64,000 nt of DNA, taken from positions 467,363 through 531,362 of the forward strand of contig MNCI01004801.1 of assembly GCA_015680685.1 (NCBI GenBank). Reading direction: 5' to 3'. Both the position numbers and the translations under genes were made by a program. Position 1 is the stretch's first letter. The number at the start of each line of letters is the position of its first letter. The DNA comes from Gnetum montanum (lineage: Eukaryota > Streptophyta > Gnetopsida > Gnetales > Gnetaceae). This document shows, in pieces, positions 23,890 through 34,481 of the stretch. The notes under the pieces are model-generated. The model searched no databases. It saw only the letters and a program-made list of their open reading frames with translations, and had not been told where the DNA came from.

Positions 23890-24432
23890 CATGGTTTTCA
23901 TTTGTCTACTTGTAAGAACATACTAGAAATTGATTTTTAAATTTTTACCAACAATAAGATAGCTAGCCCAATTTATTTCTCCATTGATGATATTTCTCCT
24001 TAGATTAAAGTGGCACTCCACTTGGATAATACTATGTTTGGTAGAACTACTGCTTGTAATTACCTTGAGGATAAGACAATATTTTAGGCAATTTTCTTTT
24101 GCAAATTTTGGATTTAAGGCATACAACCTAGATTCTTATATATGTAATAGGATAGGACAACATCCTTTGGAATGTTCATATTTGTAGATATCACATTCAT
24201 TATCATCTATTTTTGAATCTACAACCTCATCAACTACTACAGACTTACCTTTCTATTGATGATAACTCCTTTCTATATCTCTTCTTCTCCTTCTACCTTG
24301 ATCACTACTTCCCTACTCTGCCTTCTCCTCCGTAATTTTAAGAGCAATTTGAAACTTCTTATCTAAACAGTCCCACATTTTGTCTACCTTAGTTGATATT
24401 TCAATAATATATTTTTGTATCAGCAAAGTCTT
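23890..24432 (-). pseudogene. Gag C-terminal fragment of another F-like element
   Basis: The reverse strand parallels F's gag at 19560-19980. It shares a Lys/Glu-rich segment (FQIALKITEEKAE), a knuckle-like CDIYKYEHSKGCCP, then YALNPKFAKENCLKY and LILKVITSSSS, which matches F's sequence after its Zn knuckle. Stops are present. It ends where LTR G is inserted. Confidence 0.65.
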
Positions 24433-25285
24433 TGATGAATGGTGAGGTACCCCTACGCCCAACCATACAAATATGAGCATTTACGTGTGATCCAGTCGAA
24501 CTCCAAGGATTAAGTGCCTATGTACTTACAGAGAACAAGAATGGGTTATGCAATCGTTGTCTTCCCAAGCTTACTTGTAAGGCACAATTGTATGGTTAAG
24601 TAATCTTGAGGTATATGATTTTTATGCTTTTTATGTTTTATGTTCCTAGTGCTTAAAATGGAGAGATGAAATAATCTAATAACTAATTTGATTTAACTAG
24701 TTAACTATTATCTAACTAGTCCTAACACCAACATCTGTTCCTACTCTACGAACACATCCTGAACCAATGTAACAATATTGGAATTACCAAATGCTAGTCG
24801 TTACTAGGTTACCAAGTGTTCCATGTATGCGTCGTGTTGAGTGTGCTTACTTGTTGGAAATTAATAATTCTATAAAACAACATCAATTAACTAGTGAAAG
24901 CGTTAAATAACTGTAAATAACATTAAATGCAATAAATAAGCTATTCTAAATGTTGCAAGGTTTATCACAAAGTTCTTCTTTATTTCTGAACACAAGATGT
25001 GCTTAGGTACACAATGCTCAAATAAAGATGCATTCACTTTATGACTCCTATTGCGGGCACTCAGAAATAATTCTAACTCTAGGAAGGAGAAACTGCAAGA
25101 TTTTGGCTAAGGAAATAAGAAACAAATTGTGAAATGAAGTGCCCCTGTCTCTTATTTATAGACGATGAGACAAGTTCTGATATCACATGTCCAATATCAT
25201 TTTGGCACCTTTGATATCGCATACTCGATATCGAGGGTCTAATATCGTGGGTTCGATATTAGGGTTCCAATATCGTGACTCATCA
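24433..25285 (-). mobile_element. 3' LTR of element G (853 bp)
   Basis: In reverse orientation it starts TGATGAGTCACG at 25285, directly after a polypurine tract, and ends CCATTCATCA at 24433. A reverse-strand TATA box lies at 25153-25160. Upstream of it (25170-25275) is an array of GATATCG, AATATCG and CGATATTAG words. It is closely related to LTRs F and E. Confidence 0.82.
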
Positions 25286-25300
25286 TACCCCCACAACTAA
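25286..25300 (-). other. Polypurine tract of element G
   Basis: The reverse strand reads TTAGTTGTGGGGGTA directly before TGATGAG. It is the same as in element E. Confidence 0.75.
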
Positions 25301-26600
25301 ATGAAAACTCATCCTCGGGTTCCTTACAAAATATTCAAAAGGTATGGGATTATTGACTGAATGACAGACTCAAAGTGACTGGTGAATGGATCGACAACAT
25401 ATTATAGCATTGGTATTCATACCCATTGTAGTGAACACTATACATAGATGTCATCCAGACCCTCACTTGATAGCTTGAAGAGAGAGAGAAAAGAAAATGA
25501 GGTGTGTTGCTACCGATGTCGAAAATGTACACACCATTGTTCATCCATGGCCACATGATCAAGCTTGTTCCCAGTGTAAATGATTTTTGCTCCAATCCAT
25601 CCTAAGTGCTTCCTTTTGTCCCAGTCCATTGTTCATGTGATCGTCATCTACACGCATAACACAGTTAGGAATTAGCAAGGATAGATAAGATATAATGTGA
25701 TTGATACCTTGCCTCAATATGAATCACCTTGGCTAGGTTGTGGGTATGGCAAATACTAGGTTAGAGGTTTGTAACTGATGAATACCCAAGGTGTACGGGT
25801 GAGATAAGTAATGAAATGGAAAAATTTTGTGATAGGCCCTCATGATTAAGAGTGAACCTCCAGTAGCAATAGGGTGGAAAACTTAAAGAATAAGAAAGAT
25901 GAGAGAAATAACAATGGTGAAGCCAATAAAAAAATAGAAATGGATGTCATTGATAGGGTGAAATGAGAAATAATTGATTACAAGAAATGTTTAAGGGAAA
26001 GAGCTTAACAATTGCACCAAAACGGAATGCCAATGGGTCCTTCCCAAATCAGGCTCATGCCCATTATGCCCTAACAAACCCTCAAAATAAAGAGTTTGTA
26101 GGCTCTAGAAATGACATATGAAAACAATGGTTGAGGACTTACCCATAAGAATTTACCAAAGAATAATAATGCGTAAACGAGGATATAGACTAATCATAAA
26201 ATCAGTAATGAGGTGGAATATGGAGAGCAATATGGAAAGAGAGAATGGAATGGAATGAGATCCCAAAATTAAGGTTGTGTAAAGTCCCTTGTGTAGTATG
26301 TGATTAAGGTGACTTAATAAAATTTGGCCCAAATCTAGATTAAAACTAACCACATCCAGTGACCTCGCATCAACACACTTGAGCAATCCATCCTCCTGAA
26401 GCAATAAGAATGCTTTCACAAAGCCACCACCATTACAACAAGAGAAAGATAGAGAAGCAAGAAGTGAGAAAGGGCCTTAGTTAGAGTGAACTTTCAGGCA
26501 TGGGTAACATGTCTTTCTAGTTCAATAACCAGTGCTTGTAGCCCATGTTACTTTATTATGTCTAAGGGGTGTGCTTTGAATTTCCACCATTTTTTTTTGA
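25301..26600 (-). other. Post-pol region of element G, without ORF2
   Basis: On the reverse strand this shares landmarks with the post-pol regions of E and D: AGAAAGACATGTTACCCATG near 26510 and GGAAGGACCCATTGGC near 26035. It then runs straight to the polypurine tract in about 0.75 kb, with no sign of the internal promoter or ORF2 of E and D. An 81-codon open stretch at 25350-25595 has no recognisable relative and I do not call it a gene. Confidence 0.55.
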
Positions 26601-28903
26601 GTTAGAACCACACTGATGAGCCAAGAAAAATTTGGTTTTGGATACCTTTCAAATCTATTTTTCCTTTTTATTTCATTGTAGAAATTGTCACCTCGTCTCT
26701 GACCCATGAGTCGTATCCCATGGAAGAATGGTTAAAAAGTCAAAGAAATCATCAAGATAATAAACAATTAGAATTGAATCCAATTAAAATCCATACTTAT
26801 GCTTGTCACTCATAAGTAAAATTATAAACCTTTATCCTAAATTTTCATCATAAGTTCAAGAATAAATATTTATAATTAAATCAAATTAGAATTATAAATA
26901 ATAATTTGAAGATTACAAAGGACGCTGGCCTAAATTGCAATCCTGATCTGCTATCTCCACAATGTAGCAATTTGATTGTAAGTTACAAGAATTGCCACAA
27001 GGCTCAACAAATCTTCAATAAATCTCAAGCATAATTCATTAAAATTTGACATGGAATTTACTGGTATCAACTCCTTCTTCTTATTTTCTCAACAGAAATG
27101 ATTTTTATTTTTTGATTTTCTTTGTAGAATCCCCCCTTTTTTCCTTCCAAAATTTTTTTTTCTGGTGCCTAATGAATCCTTTTTTATACTTCCACCAGGT
27201 TTAAAAATAAATATTATAATAATATCTAGGTATTGCAAAACCCAATACCGATCCGTTAAAATAGGTACTCCTACCAATCTTGGCTTTTTGACATTTTAAA
27301 TTAATATGGATTCTCAAGGAAGTCATAAAAGAGGCATATGTGATGCTCCATGCATTTATTCAAGAAGAAAATAAATCTATGAAATTCTCTACCATGGTCT
27401 TCACTGGCATCTTATCCTCATCAATCTCCACCATGACATTGCTTGCACCGATGTTTAAAAATAAATATTTTAATAATAAATAGATATGAAAGAATTTGAT
27501 ACCAATCCATTATTTTTGGTACAAATGCCAAATCTAGTGTTCTTGTTACCATGAATTTGCTAAAAATGGTAGGAGAGACATTGAAAAAATGAAGAAGATA
27601 ATTTAGACAACTCACAACTAGCAAAATTCCAGGAACATCATTGTTGGCATTGTTATCTAATGACAGTGGTGGCAGGTTCAAATTTTGTAGCAACTCCTCC
27701 TTTCCTGTCAACGTATATAATACACACACACACACATAATATAGTTATGTAAAATATATAATATAATATAATTTATATGAGGTACATAAAATCTTATTAT
27801 ATATAATAATACATTGTACTAGTTAAACTAAAATTAAAATACACTAAATCACACCAATTAACTAATCATAAAATAATAATAAATTAATATTTACCACTTA
27901 CATAAACAAACAAAATAATTGTTAAATAAAAAATTAACTATATGAAATATAGAATGAAATTAATTAAAATGCATAACTTTAACAACAATACTTATTAAAA
28001 TTGAACAAATTTTTGGGTTCAACACAGCTCCTGACTACCATATGGCCAATGCCTGGTCATAAAGGTGAAAATAAAACATTAATATATACATACAATTATA
28101 CTACTGTTATTCTAAGATATATGTTTTAGGCTAACACATTAATTAAACTTGTTCATTAAGAAAATGTTTATTCACTTATTATTTTTTAAGTATGTATATA
28201 TGATTATTCTTGTTTTTGATGATAAATTCTTATTCTTGGATATGATTCCACATATAATTCGATTAGGAAGGCCCTACCTAGGATTGCTTGAGCATAACGT
28301 CACCTCACAATGTTTGATTCATTAGGTGTAAGAATGTCTTATAACTTCAAGGTTTAAACCTCTCTTATGATTTAAGGATATGAGATGCATTACTTACATC
28401 TAACTCATTCTCTAACTTATTATTGGTTCAGCTTCCAATTGGGTTATACCCTACTATCATNAGACTAAGAAGGAACCAAAGACAATGGGTGAACAAGTGT
28501 TAGTATCCATCGTTGGCTACCATAGTAGGGGTCTTGACCACTAACACCTATGAAAGACATGATGGGAAACACAAAGAAAACCCATGCACAAAAGTACCAC
28601 TAGTCAAATGAGATGACCATGTAGAATAAAAATGGGATGATAACTCAAAAATGAAAAAGAGGAATATCAAAAGGTAAAAATTAAGTAACTAAAAGAAAAC
28701 AATAATATGAGAAGTGCACAACAAAAACAAAGAACAAAAATAGTCTAAAAAGTACAAAGAAACATAAGTAAAGTAACTAAATAACAAACTAGAAGAAATG
28801 ATTAGAGGTAAAGATGTCCATTAAGATACCAACTGTGGATGCCAATGTTATACCCAAGTTCTAAGGTAGTAGCATCAAGAGTATATTGATAATTGGTGCT
28901 TAA
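26601..28903. other. AT-rich intergenic DNA with possible exon scraps
   Basis: Mostly AT-rich DNA without a supported gene. A (CA)n run lies at about 27720-27737. A direct repeat of TTTAAAAATAAATATT recurs at 27200 and 27453. Two reverse-strand pieces look exon-like. One is at about 27620-27712 (reading KEELLQNLNLPPLSLDNNAN), bracketed by a CAG acceptor and a GTGAGT donor. The other is at about 27378-27452 (reading IGASNVMVEIDEDKMPVKTM, then ENFIDLFSS and a stop). I cannot name the gene. One unresolved N is at 28461. Confidence 0.3.
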
Positions 28904-28908
28904 CCCTT
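28904..28908 (+). repeat. Target site duplication of element K, left copy (CCCTT)
   Basis: CCCTT immediately precedes the LTR start TGAAACACC. The identical five bases follow the 3' LTR at 49248-49252. Confidence 0.9.
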
Positions 28909-30574
28909 TGAAACACCACAAAAAATTTTGGCTAACACTTGTAGACAGAAATTAAGCTAAGTCATGTTGGTCCTCAGCATGACCAAGCTTGAAAGCCTCA
29001 AAAATAGCACCAAACGAAGTCAAAGCAAGCAAGTAAAAGTTCCCTAGGACCCACAGAAGACTACGATGACATCTGGCATCAAACTTGGCAAATATTGAGC
29101 TCAAAATACTTGGTTTTCACTAAGTATGCATCCTGTACGCTGGCCTACACATGCCCAGCGTAAGGCCCAGCGTACAGCAACTTTCGGGGCTCAAAAACTC
29201 ATCAAAACATGCTAAAGTGGAGTGTATGGACCCCCTAGGACCTTCCCTAGGGTCCCCAGTAGGTCTCAGGCACTTGAAAATCACATTTTAGGCTCCAAAT
29301 GATGGTCTTTCATTCCTGTACGCCCAACGTATACGCCCAGGGTGTAGCCAGCATAGAGAGACTTTCGAGCCCCAAAAATGAGTTAAAACATGCCAGAACC
29401 AAGCACTTGGACCCCCCAGGACCTTCCCCAAGGTTTTCAGTAGCTCTCAGGCACTTGAAAATCGAATTTTTGGCTCCAAATGATGGCCTTCCATTCCTGT
29501 ATGCCCAGCATATACCTCCAGCGTAGAGCCAGGGTATAGCAACTTTCGGGCCCCCGAAATGAGTCAAAACGTGCCAGAACCGAGTGCCTAGTCCCCCCAA
29601 GACCTTCCCCAGGGTTCCCAATAGCTCTCAGGTACCCAAAAATTAATTTTTGACCTTAAAATGAAGCATTTTTATGTGTATACGCTGGGTACATTTTTGG
29701 TGTACGCTGGCATGCTATACGCTTACGCTAGCATCCTTACGCTGGCATCTTTTACATTGCATGCTATATGCTTACGCTGACATCCTCTACGCTAGCATGC
29801 TATACGCTTACACTGGCATCCTTTACGCTGGCATCCTCTACGCTGGCATGTTGTACGCTAGATAGTTGTAACATATCCTGCACTCGGTCAATGCACCACC
29901 TGTCTCCTGATCTGAATTTTTCTCACCTCACAGCCACTCATCTCCTTCCAGATTCGAATCTAATGCCCAAGATCTCATAAAAACATAGATCTTTCATGAG
30001 ATCAAGGGGGGGCAAATTCCCAGAGGACACCAGAGAAGAGGGACACTGAGAACCAGAGCTCAAAAACCTTTTACGCTGGACAACCCTGTACACTGAGCAT
30101 ACAGCCTCTACGCTGTGCTTACAGTGTGAACCAGCTGCAATCATCCCTGTACCCACCGGGGCTTTCGTCCGCCTTGTGTTCCACTCACAACTGCGTTTGA
30201 CCGGTGCATGTATTTTCATTCTGTAATACCATTGTTACATTTTCTTCCTATAATTGTTTACAATCTGCATTAATTCTTGCATGTATTCTATTTATGCTTG
30301 TTTACGTCTACGCTCTGTTCACATCGTTTACGCTGCTTACGCTATTTACACGTTGATTCACGCTCATTACGTCATTTACGTATAACCCAGCGTATAGCAC
30401 TCCGGTGTACGTTCGGGGAAATCCTTGTTTGATCCACGTGTGGACCACCCAAGGTACTCTACCTTCGTTCATTCCAGCTCGCCCTCAGGCAAAGGTAGGG
30501 TCTTTTGTGCACGCCCTGCTATCCCAAGGTCTCTGTTTCCTTCCAGCCGGAGACCGATGATTTTAGGCAGTACA
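28909..30574 (+). mobile_element. 5' LTR of element K (1666 bp)
   Basis: It starts TGAAACACCACAAAAAATTT and ends GATTTTAGGCAGTACA. The 3' LTR is at 47511-49247, clearly diverged but collinear. U3 contains three tandem units of about 180 bp (beginning near 29132, 29316 and 29496), each with CCAGCGTA- and CAACTTTCGG-like words. Then comes a block of TACGCTGGCATCC-type repeats (29690-29860). The hexamer TACGCT recurs throughout. Conceptual ORFs here are translations of the repeats and not genes. Confidence 0.92.
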
Positions 30575-30579
30575 GAAAT

Positions 30580-30598
30580 TGACGCTAGAAGGAGGACC
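30580..30598 (+). other. Candidate primer binding site of element K
   Basis: TGACGCTAGAAGGAGGACC lies five bases inside the 5' LTR. Its position fits a primer site, and a TGG-start with one G-to-A change would fit a tRNA CCA end. I cannot name the tRNA with confidence. Confidence 0.4.
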
Positions 30599-31358
30599 TC
30601 TGCCTTAAACTAGTTGTGCTTCAGAGCTCTCAGCATCTACGCTGTTAAGTACACGCCGACTTTTTCCGAAAACCTCCCAGCGTTTACGCTGTATAGTTTA
30701 AAACCTTACCTGCAAACTTTCCAGCATCTACGCTACCCTGTTTAAAACTCACTATTTGCAAGTCTTCCAGCGTCTACGCTGTTAACCATACGCTAACTTT
30801 ATTTATAAATTCCCAACGTCTACGCTGCTACAGTATTTTTACGCTGCTACAGTGCTTTTACGCTACTACAGCGTCTGGGCGTATACGCTGCTACAGTGTC
30901 CCAGCGTATGCTACAGTGTCCCAGCGTATGCTAAAGTGTCCCAGCGTATGCTAAAGTGTCCCAGCGTATGCTACAGTACTACTACAGTACTGCTACAGTG
31001 TTTTTCCAGCAAAAACACCCAAAATAGGCCCGTTTCAAAGTCGAATTCGTTGCAATTCGCACCTACTTCAAACCAGTCTAAGTACTAATAGCCACCAGCA
31101 TGGATCACCTTGCCCAAGGCATACAATACACACAACATAAAGATTCTGAGATGACTTCCTCTTACCCGAGATCACCATCCGCATACGACTACGGTTCATA
31201 ATTTCATACTTAGCTAAATTTTCTCCCGGTTACGTTGTACATGCAGGACACTTAGAAAATAAATTTTAGTGTTCACATGCTGGACACTCTGCACACTTAG
31301 CCCGAAACACACTCGGCACTTGTTAGCTAGCTCGTACGCTGCCCCGTCACACATCACC
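30599..31358 (+). other. 5' leader of element K with TACGCTG-rich repeats
   Basis: This is the untranslated leader between the primer site and the gag ATG. CCAGCGTCTACGCTG-like words recur every 60-70 bases from 30640 to 30820. They grade into a GCTACAGT-rich stretch that includes the perfect-period tandem repeat listed separately. Confidence 0.65.
30897..30976 (+). repeat. 20-bp tandem repeat, four units, in the leader of K
   Basis: Four consecutive units of TGTCCCAGCGTATGCTACAG, two of them with CTAAAG instead of CTACAG. Spacing is regular at 20 bp with no spacers, so this is a simple tandem array. Confidence 0.9.
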
Positions 31359-31697
31359 ATGGAGTCCCATACCTCTAATGCACACGCCTTCATAGTCCCC
31401 ACACAAGAACAGTATAACTCCATCTGTGTGAAGATTCAGGCCAACCTTCCTATTGACCACACAGAACAGGAGGCAAAACAAAACTTCGAGCACATATACA
31501 TGGGAGGTCATGAATTTGCCCCCTCCGTATATGACATCATCCCCCTTTCTAATCCTCATCATAGGCTCATCTCCCAGCTCCTTCTGGCAAGGGGCCAAAA
31601 CACACGGCGACCCACTAAGGAGCCCCAAAACCAACATGATGTAGATGACTTCGAGGCACAATCTGAACCTAAGGATGCATACCACACCCTTAGTCCC
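31359..31697 (+). pseudogene. gag: Gag N-terminal segment of element K, cut by insertion of M
   Basis: ATG at 31359 (MESHTSNAHAFIVPTQEQY) starts an open frame reading GGHEFAPSVYDIIPLS, then DDFEAQSEPKDAYHTLSP. M's gag has the parallel GGREFIPSAFDIIPLS and DDFAAQSEHGESYHTVSP. The frame ends at the GTCCC duplication where M is inserted. The continuation resumes at 42847. The protein would be the matrix-like N-terminus of a retrotransposon capsid precursor. Confidence 0.8.
31693..31697 (+). repeat. Target site duplication of element M, left copy (GTCCC)
   Basis: GTCCC precedes the M terminus TGTACTGACC. The same five bases follow the other terminus at 42842-42846. Confidence 0.9.
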
Positions 31698-32719
31698 TGT
31701 ACTGACCTAAATCGTCGGTGTAAGGCTGGAAGGGAAACAAACACCGAGGGATCGTTGGGCAGCCACAGCAGACCCTGCCTTCACTTGAGGGCAAGCTGGA
31801 AAAGGGAACGAAGGCAGAGTGCCTTGGATGGTTTGCACGCAAATCAACCAAGGACTTCCCCGAGCGTAAGCTACGGCTAGTGCTAGGGTTATCGTAAACG
31901 GTATGTAAACGGAATGCAAACAACGATACGAAATGTAAATAAAGCATACAGGATTATGAATAAAGCATAAACAAAGTTATATTTGCAAAGAATAAACAGA
32001 ATTAAATACTGTAAATGGGAGGCAACAATGAAACTGTATTATTATTGTTTAAAAAAATGTGCACTGGTCAAAGCGTAGTTGCACAAGTGTGAATGGCAAG
32101 TCAAACGCCTAGCCCCGGAAGGATATGATGTGACGATGTGAGAAGAAATTGAAAGCCAAAAATCAGATGTGCTGAGCGCCCAAGGATTCCAAGTTCTTTC
32201 CTCCTTCGGAATCGCCAATTTCTCCAATCTTTGCCTCTTCCAATCTTCTTCTCCTTCTTGCTACTTTTGCTTTGCTTCTTTTGCCCCTTTTGTCTTTGTT
32301 CTTCTCTTGTTGTTCTTGTCTCTCTTGTTTATTGCTTGTTCTTCTTGTTTTTTTGCTTGTTCTTCTCCTCTCCTTGTTTATGTGAATTGGTAGGGTATTT
32401 ATAGGTTTGGACTAGGGTTTTGGCTAGGGTTTGCTTTGACTAGGTTCAATGTATCCATGCTTGAAAGTTGTACATGAGTTGTACATGTGTTGGCAATTTT
32501 GCTTTTCTTGGCCAGGTTCAATGTATTTTACAACTTATGGGTCATTTGAGCCCAAAAAGATATAAATAAATTAAAAATACAGGCCTTCAATTCATAAAAC
32601 TTTAGGAAATTTTAGGAAAAATGTCCAGCGGCAGCGGCCCTTGATTAAAAATATTATATTTTTGTTGGTCGGCTGCGTTGGTGGGCTGAAAATTTGAATT
32701 TTCCAATGTTTTTTTTTTA

Positions 32720-33790
32720 ATTTTCAATCATCGGGGAGGGGAGGATAGTAGCTTGGTGGTGCAGCAGCAGTCGGCAGCACAGGCAGACAGGAGGCATCAG
32801 TGATGCAGGGGCAGCGGACGCGAAGTGAGGTGGGCGACGAAGGAACTGGTGCAGAAAATGCGTGCACAGTAGCGTGGCGCTGCAGGAAACAGTCAGCAGC
32901 GGTGGGAGAACAGCAGCACAGTAGAGGCACCGCAGAAACAACTATGCAGGCAGAGGCAGTGGGAGCAAAGTGGCAGCACGGGAGCAGGAGCAGGGACGCG
33001 GCAGAAAAGCAAGGTGGCCACAGCAGAAACAACATCGGCCGGGAGAAGGGTATCAGGCCGAAAATAGCGGGTGACGCATCAGAGGGCGGTGGACACGTCA
33101 TGGGGCACGTCGAAGTTAGTGGCCGTCACGTGGGGGTGCGCCTCAACGATGAGCGCCAACATGAGGCCGACGCCGAGAAGCGGGCGAAGCCACGGCAAAC
33201 ATGCAGGATGTAGGCCATCATGATCCACGAGTGCTGGGCCATGGCACGGTTGAACACAACGTTGGTAGGCACGGCAGCGGCAACAGAGAGCACAGAGGCA
33301 GCACGGTGGCAGGAAGCAAACAGACATGAAGTGGTGGACGCGACAACAGAGGGACGACGATGCAATGGCAGGGTGAGAAGCGTTCTGTGCCGGGGACGGC
33401 AATGCTACAAGGCAGAGGAAGCCGTGATGATCGGCAGAAAAATAGCATCTGCACAGAAAAAAACGGCAGCAGCAGTAGAAAAGAGAGAGATGCGGCAGGC
33501 AGCGAATCAGATGTGGCAGGCATCCACAGGACGCGGCAGGTAGCGAATCAGACGTGGCAGGCATCCACAGGACGCGGCAGGAGGCAGTAGTGACGCGGCA
33601 GGGTGCAGGAGCAGACAGTGACGCGTAGGCATGGTGCAGACAGTGACGCACAGGCACGGTGCAGTTGCGGCAGGCAGCGCAGAGGTAGAACAGAAACGCG
33701 GCAGTGCAGGAGATAGTGGCACGATAGGGTAGAGAGAAAAGCAGCAGCAGGAGGAGTGCAAAGACTGCGATTCATGTTATAACGAGAGAA
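32720..33790. other. GC-rich GGCAG/GCAGCAG block inside the M LTR
   Basis: GC content rises sharply above the surroundings, with dense GGCAG, GCAGCAG and CACGGT words and many CpGs. All frames show long but mutually overlapping, low-complexity open stretches (Pro/Cys/Ser-rich one way, Gly/Arg/Ala-rich the other), so none is credible as a protein. The same block occurs in the other M LTR (41110-42140). It lies directly upstream of the intact ORF on the plus strand and might include captured promoter or 5' UTR sequence. Confidence 0.5.
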
Positions 33791-34360
33791 ATGGTTTACG
33801 ATCTAGTGTGTCTATCAGAAAGCGAAGATCCGAAGAAGCATCTGTTCAACAGAAGTACCCTAGAAAAGATCTGGGAAGGTAGTCTGTGTGCGCTTAATCC
33901 CTTCAATCGGATCCCTTTCAACATTGCCAATGCAGTCCCACAAGTAGAGCTCCGTAAATCCATTGCAGTGTATTTGGTGAAAAATTCCGCAGCCTTGCCC
34001 GCGAATAGCATGCTTCATGTGCCGCTGGTCCAGGAATACAGCAAGCCTCTCTCGGCAATTCACATGGACTACATGCTGCGAAAGATCCAAATGTTCTGCC
34101 ATTTCCTTACAGATAACGATTATGAAGATCTGGATGATGGGCTGCAGGCGCAGGAGGATTCATGGAAAGCAATTTGGAGAAATATCAATCAGATCAGGCT
34201 GTGCTGCCAGTACAAGCAGGAGAATCTTGTGGATGTTTCTTGGTTTGATCTTCAAATGGTTCCCAACAGTCACATTTGCAACCTCTGGCTGGAACATGGA
34301 ATCAGCGATGAGGACATCCAAGGAATTATTAACAACGGCTTCAGGCTCCCACCTGAATAA
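33791..34360 (+). CDS. Intact ORF of unknown function embedded antisense in the M LTR (copy 1)
   Basis: 189 codons with no stop, from MVYDLVCLSESEDPKKHLF to NNGFRLPPE. I do not recognise the family. It looks like a normal soluble globular protein: mixed composition, several Trp and Cys, predicted helices around residues 90-110 and 125-145, no signal peptide or membrane segment. It does not resemble Gag, Pol or Env. It is repeated in the other M LTR (42142-42720) with, by my count, 19 nucleotide differences in 570: 10 amino-acid-changing and 9 silent. It runs opposite to the element, which suggests capture of a host gene fragment. The real start could be downstream or in a lost exon. Expression cannot be judged. 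Confidence 0.6.
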   Translation: MVYDLVCLSESEDPKKHLFNRSTLEKIWEGSLCALNPFNRIPFNIANAVPQVELRKSIAVYLVKNSAALPANSMLHVPLVQEYSKPLSAIHMDYMLRKIQMFCHFLTDNDYEDLDDGLQAQEDSWKAIWRNINQIRLCCQYKQENLVDVSWFDLQMVPNSHICNLWLEHGISDEDIQGIINNGFRLPPE

Positions 34361-34481
34361 TCCAAATCATGGCTGCCAGCCTACTGCTTTTGTTAGCTTT
34401 GCTTTACTTGGGCTTCCATCCTTGAATCGCGAAGAAATAAATTTCTATTCAAAGTATTAAGCTGAAATTGATGGTGTTTCA

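Larger units (their letters stand above)
31698..34481 (-). mobile_element. 3' LTR of element M (2784 bp, reverse orientation)
   Basis: On the reverse strand it starts TGAAACACCATCAATTTCAG at 34481 and ends CGATTTAGGTCAGTACA at 31698. Both ends resemble those of K's LTR. A reverse-strand TATA box (CTATAAATA, 32396-32404) gives a U3 of about 2.1 kb and an R/U5 of about 0.7 kb. U3 contains a GC-rich block (32720-33790) and an intact ORF on the opposite strand (33791-34360). The second LTR copy is at 40575-42841, its outer end hidden by the gap. A 45-bp tandem duplication around 33493-33582 is absent from the other copy. Confidence 0.9.

Noticed and set aside
29674-29980. Small proteins with LYAYAGILYAG-type repeats (also 48250-48649)
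   Set aside because: They are conceptual translations of the TACGCTGGCAT repeats in the K LTRs, open in more than one frame.
30897-30976. CRISPR-like repeat array
   Set aside because: Units abut without spacers, and the setting is a plant LTR retrotransposon leader.
32724-33775. Cys/Pro-rich reverse-strand and Arg/Gly-rich forward-strand ORFs in the GC-rich block (also 41125-42135)
   Set aside because: All frames are open because of the GGCAG-rich composition; they overlap one another and show no domain signature.
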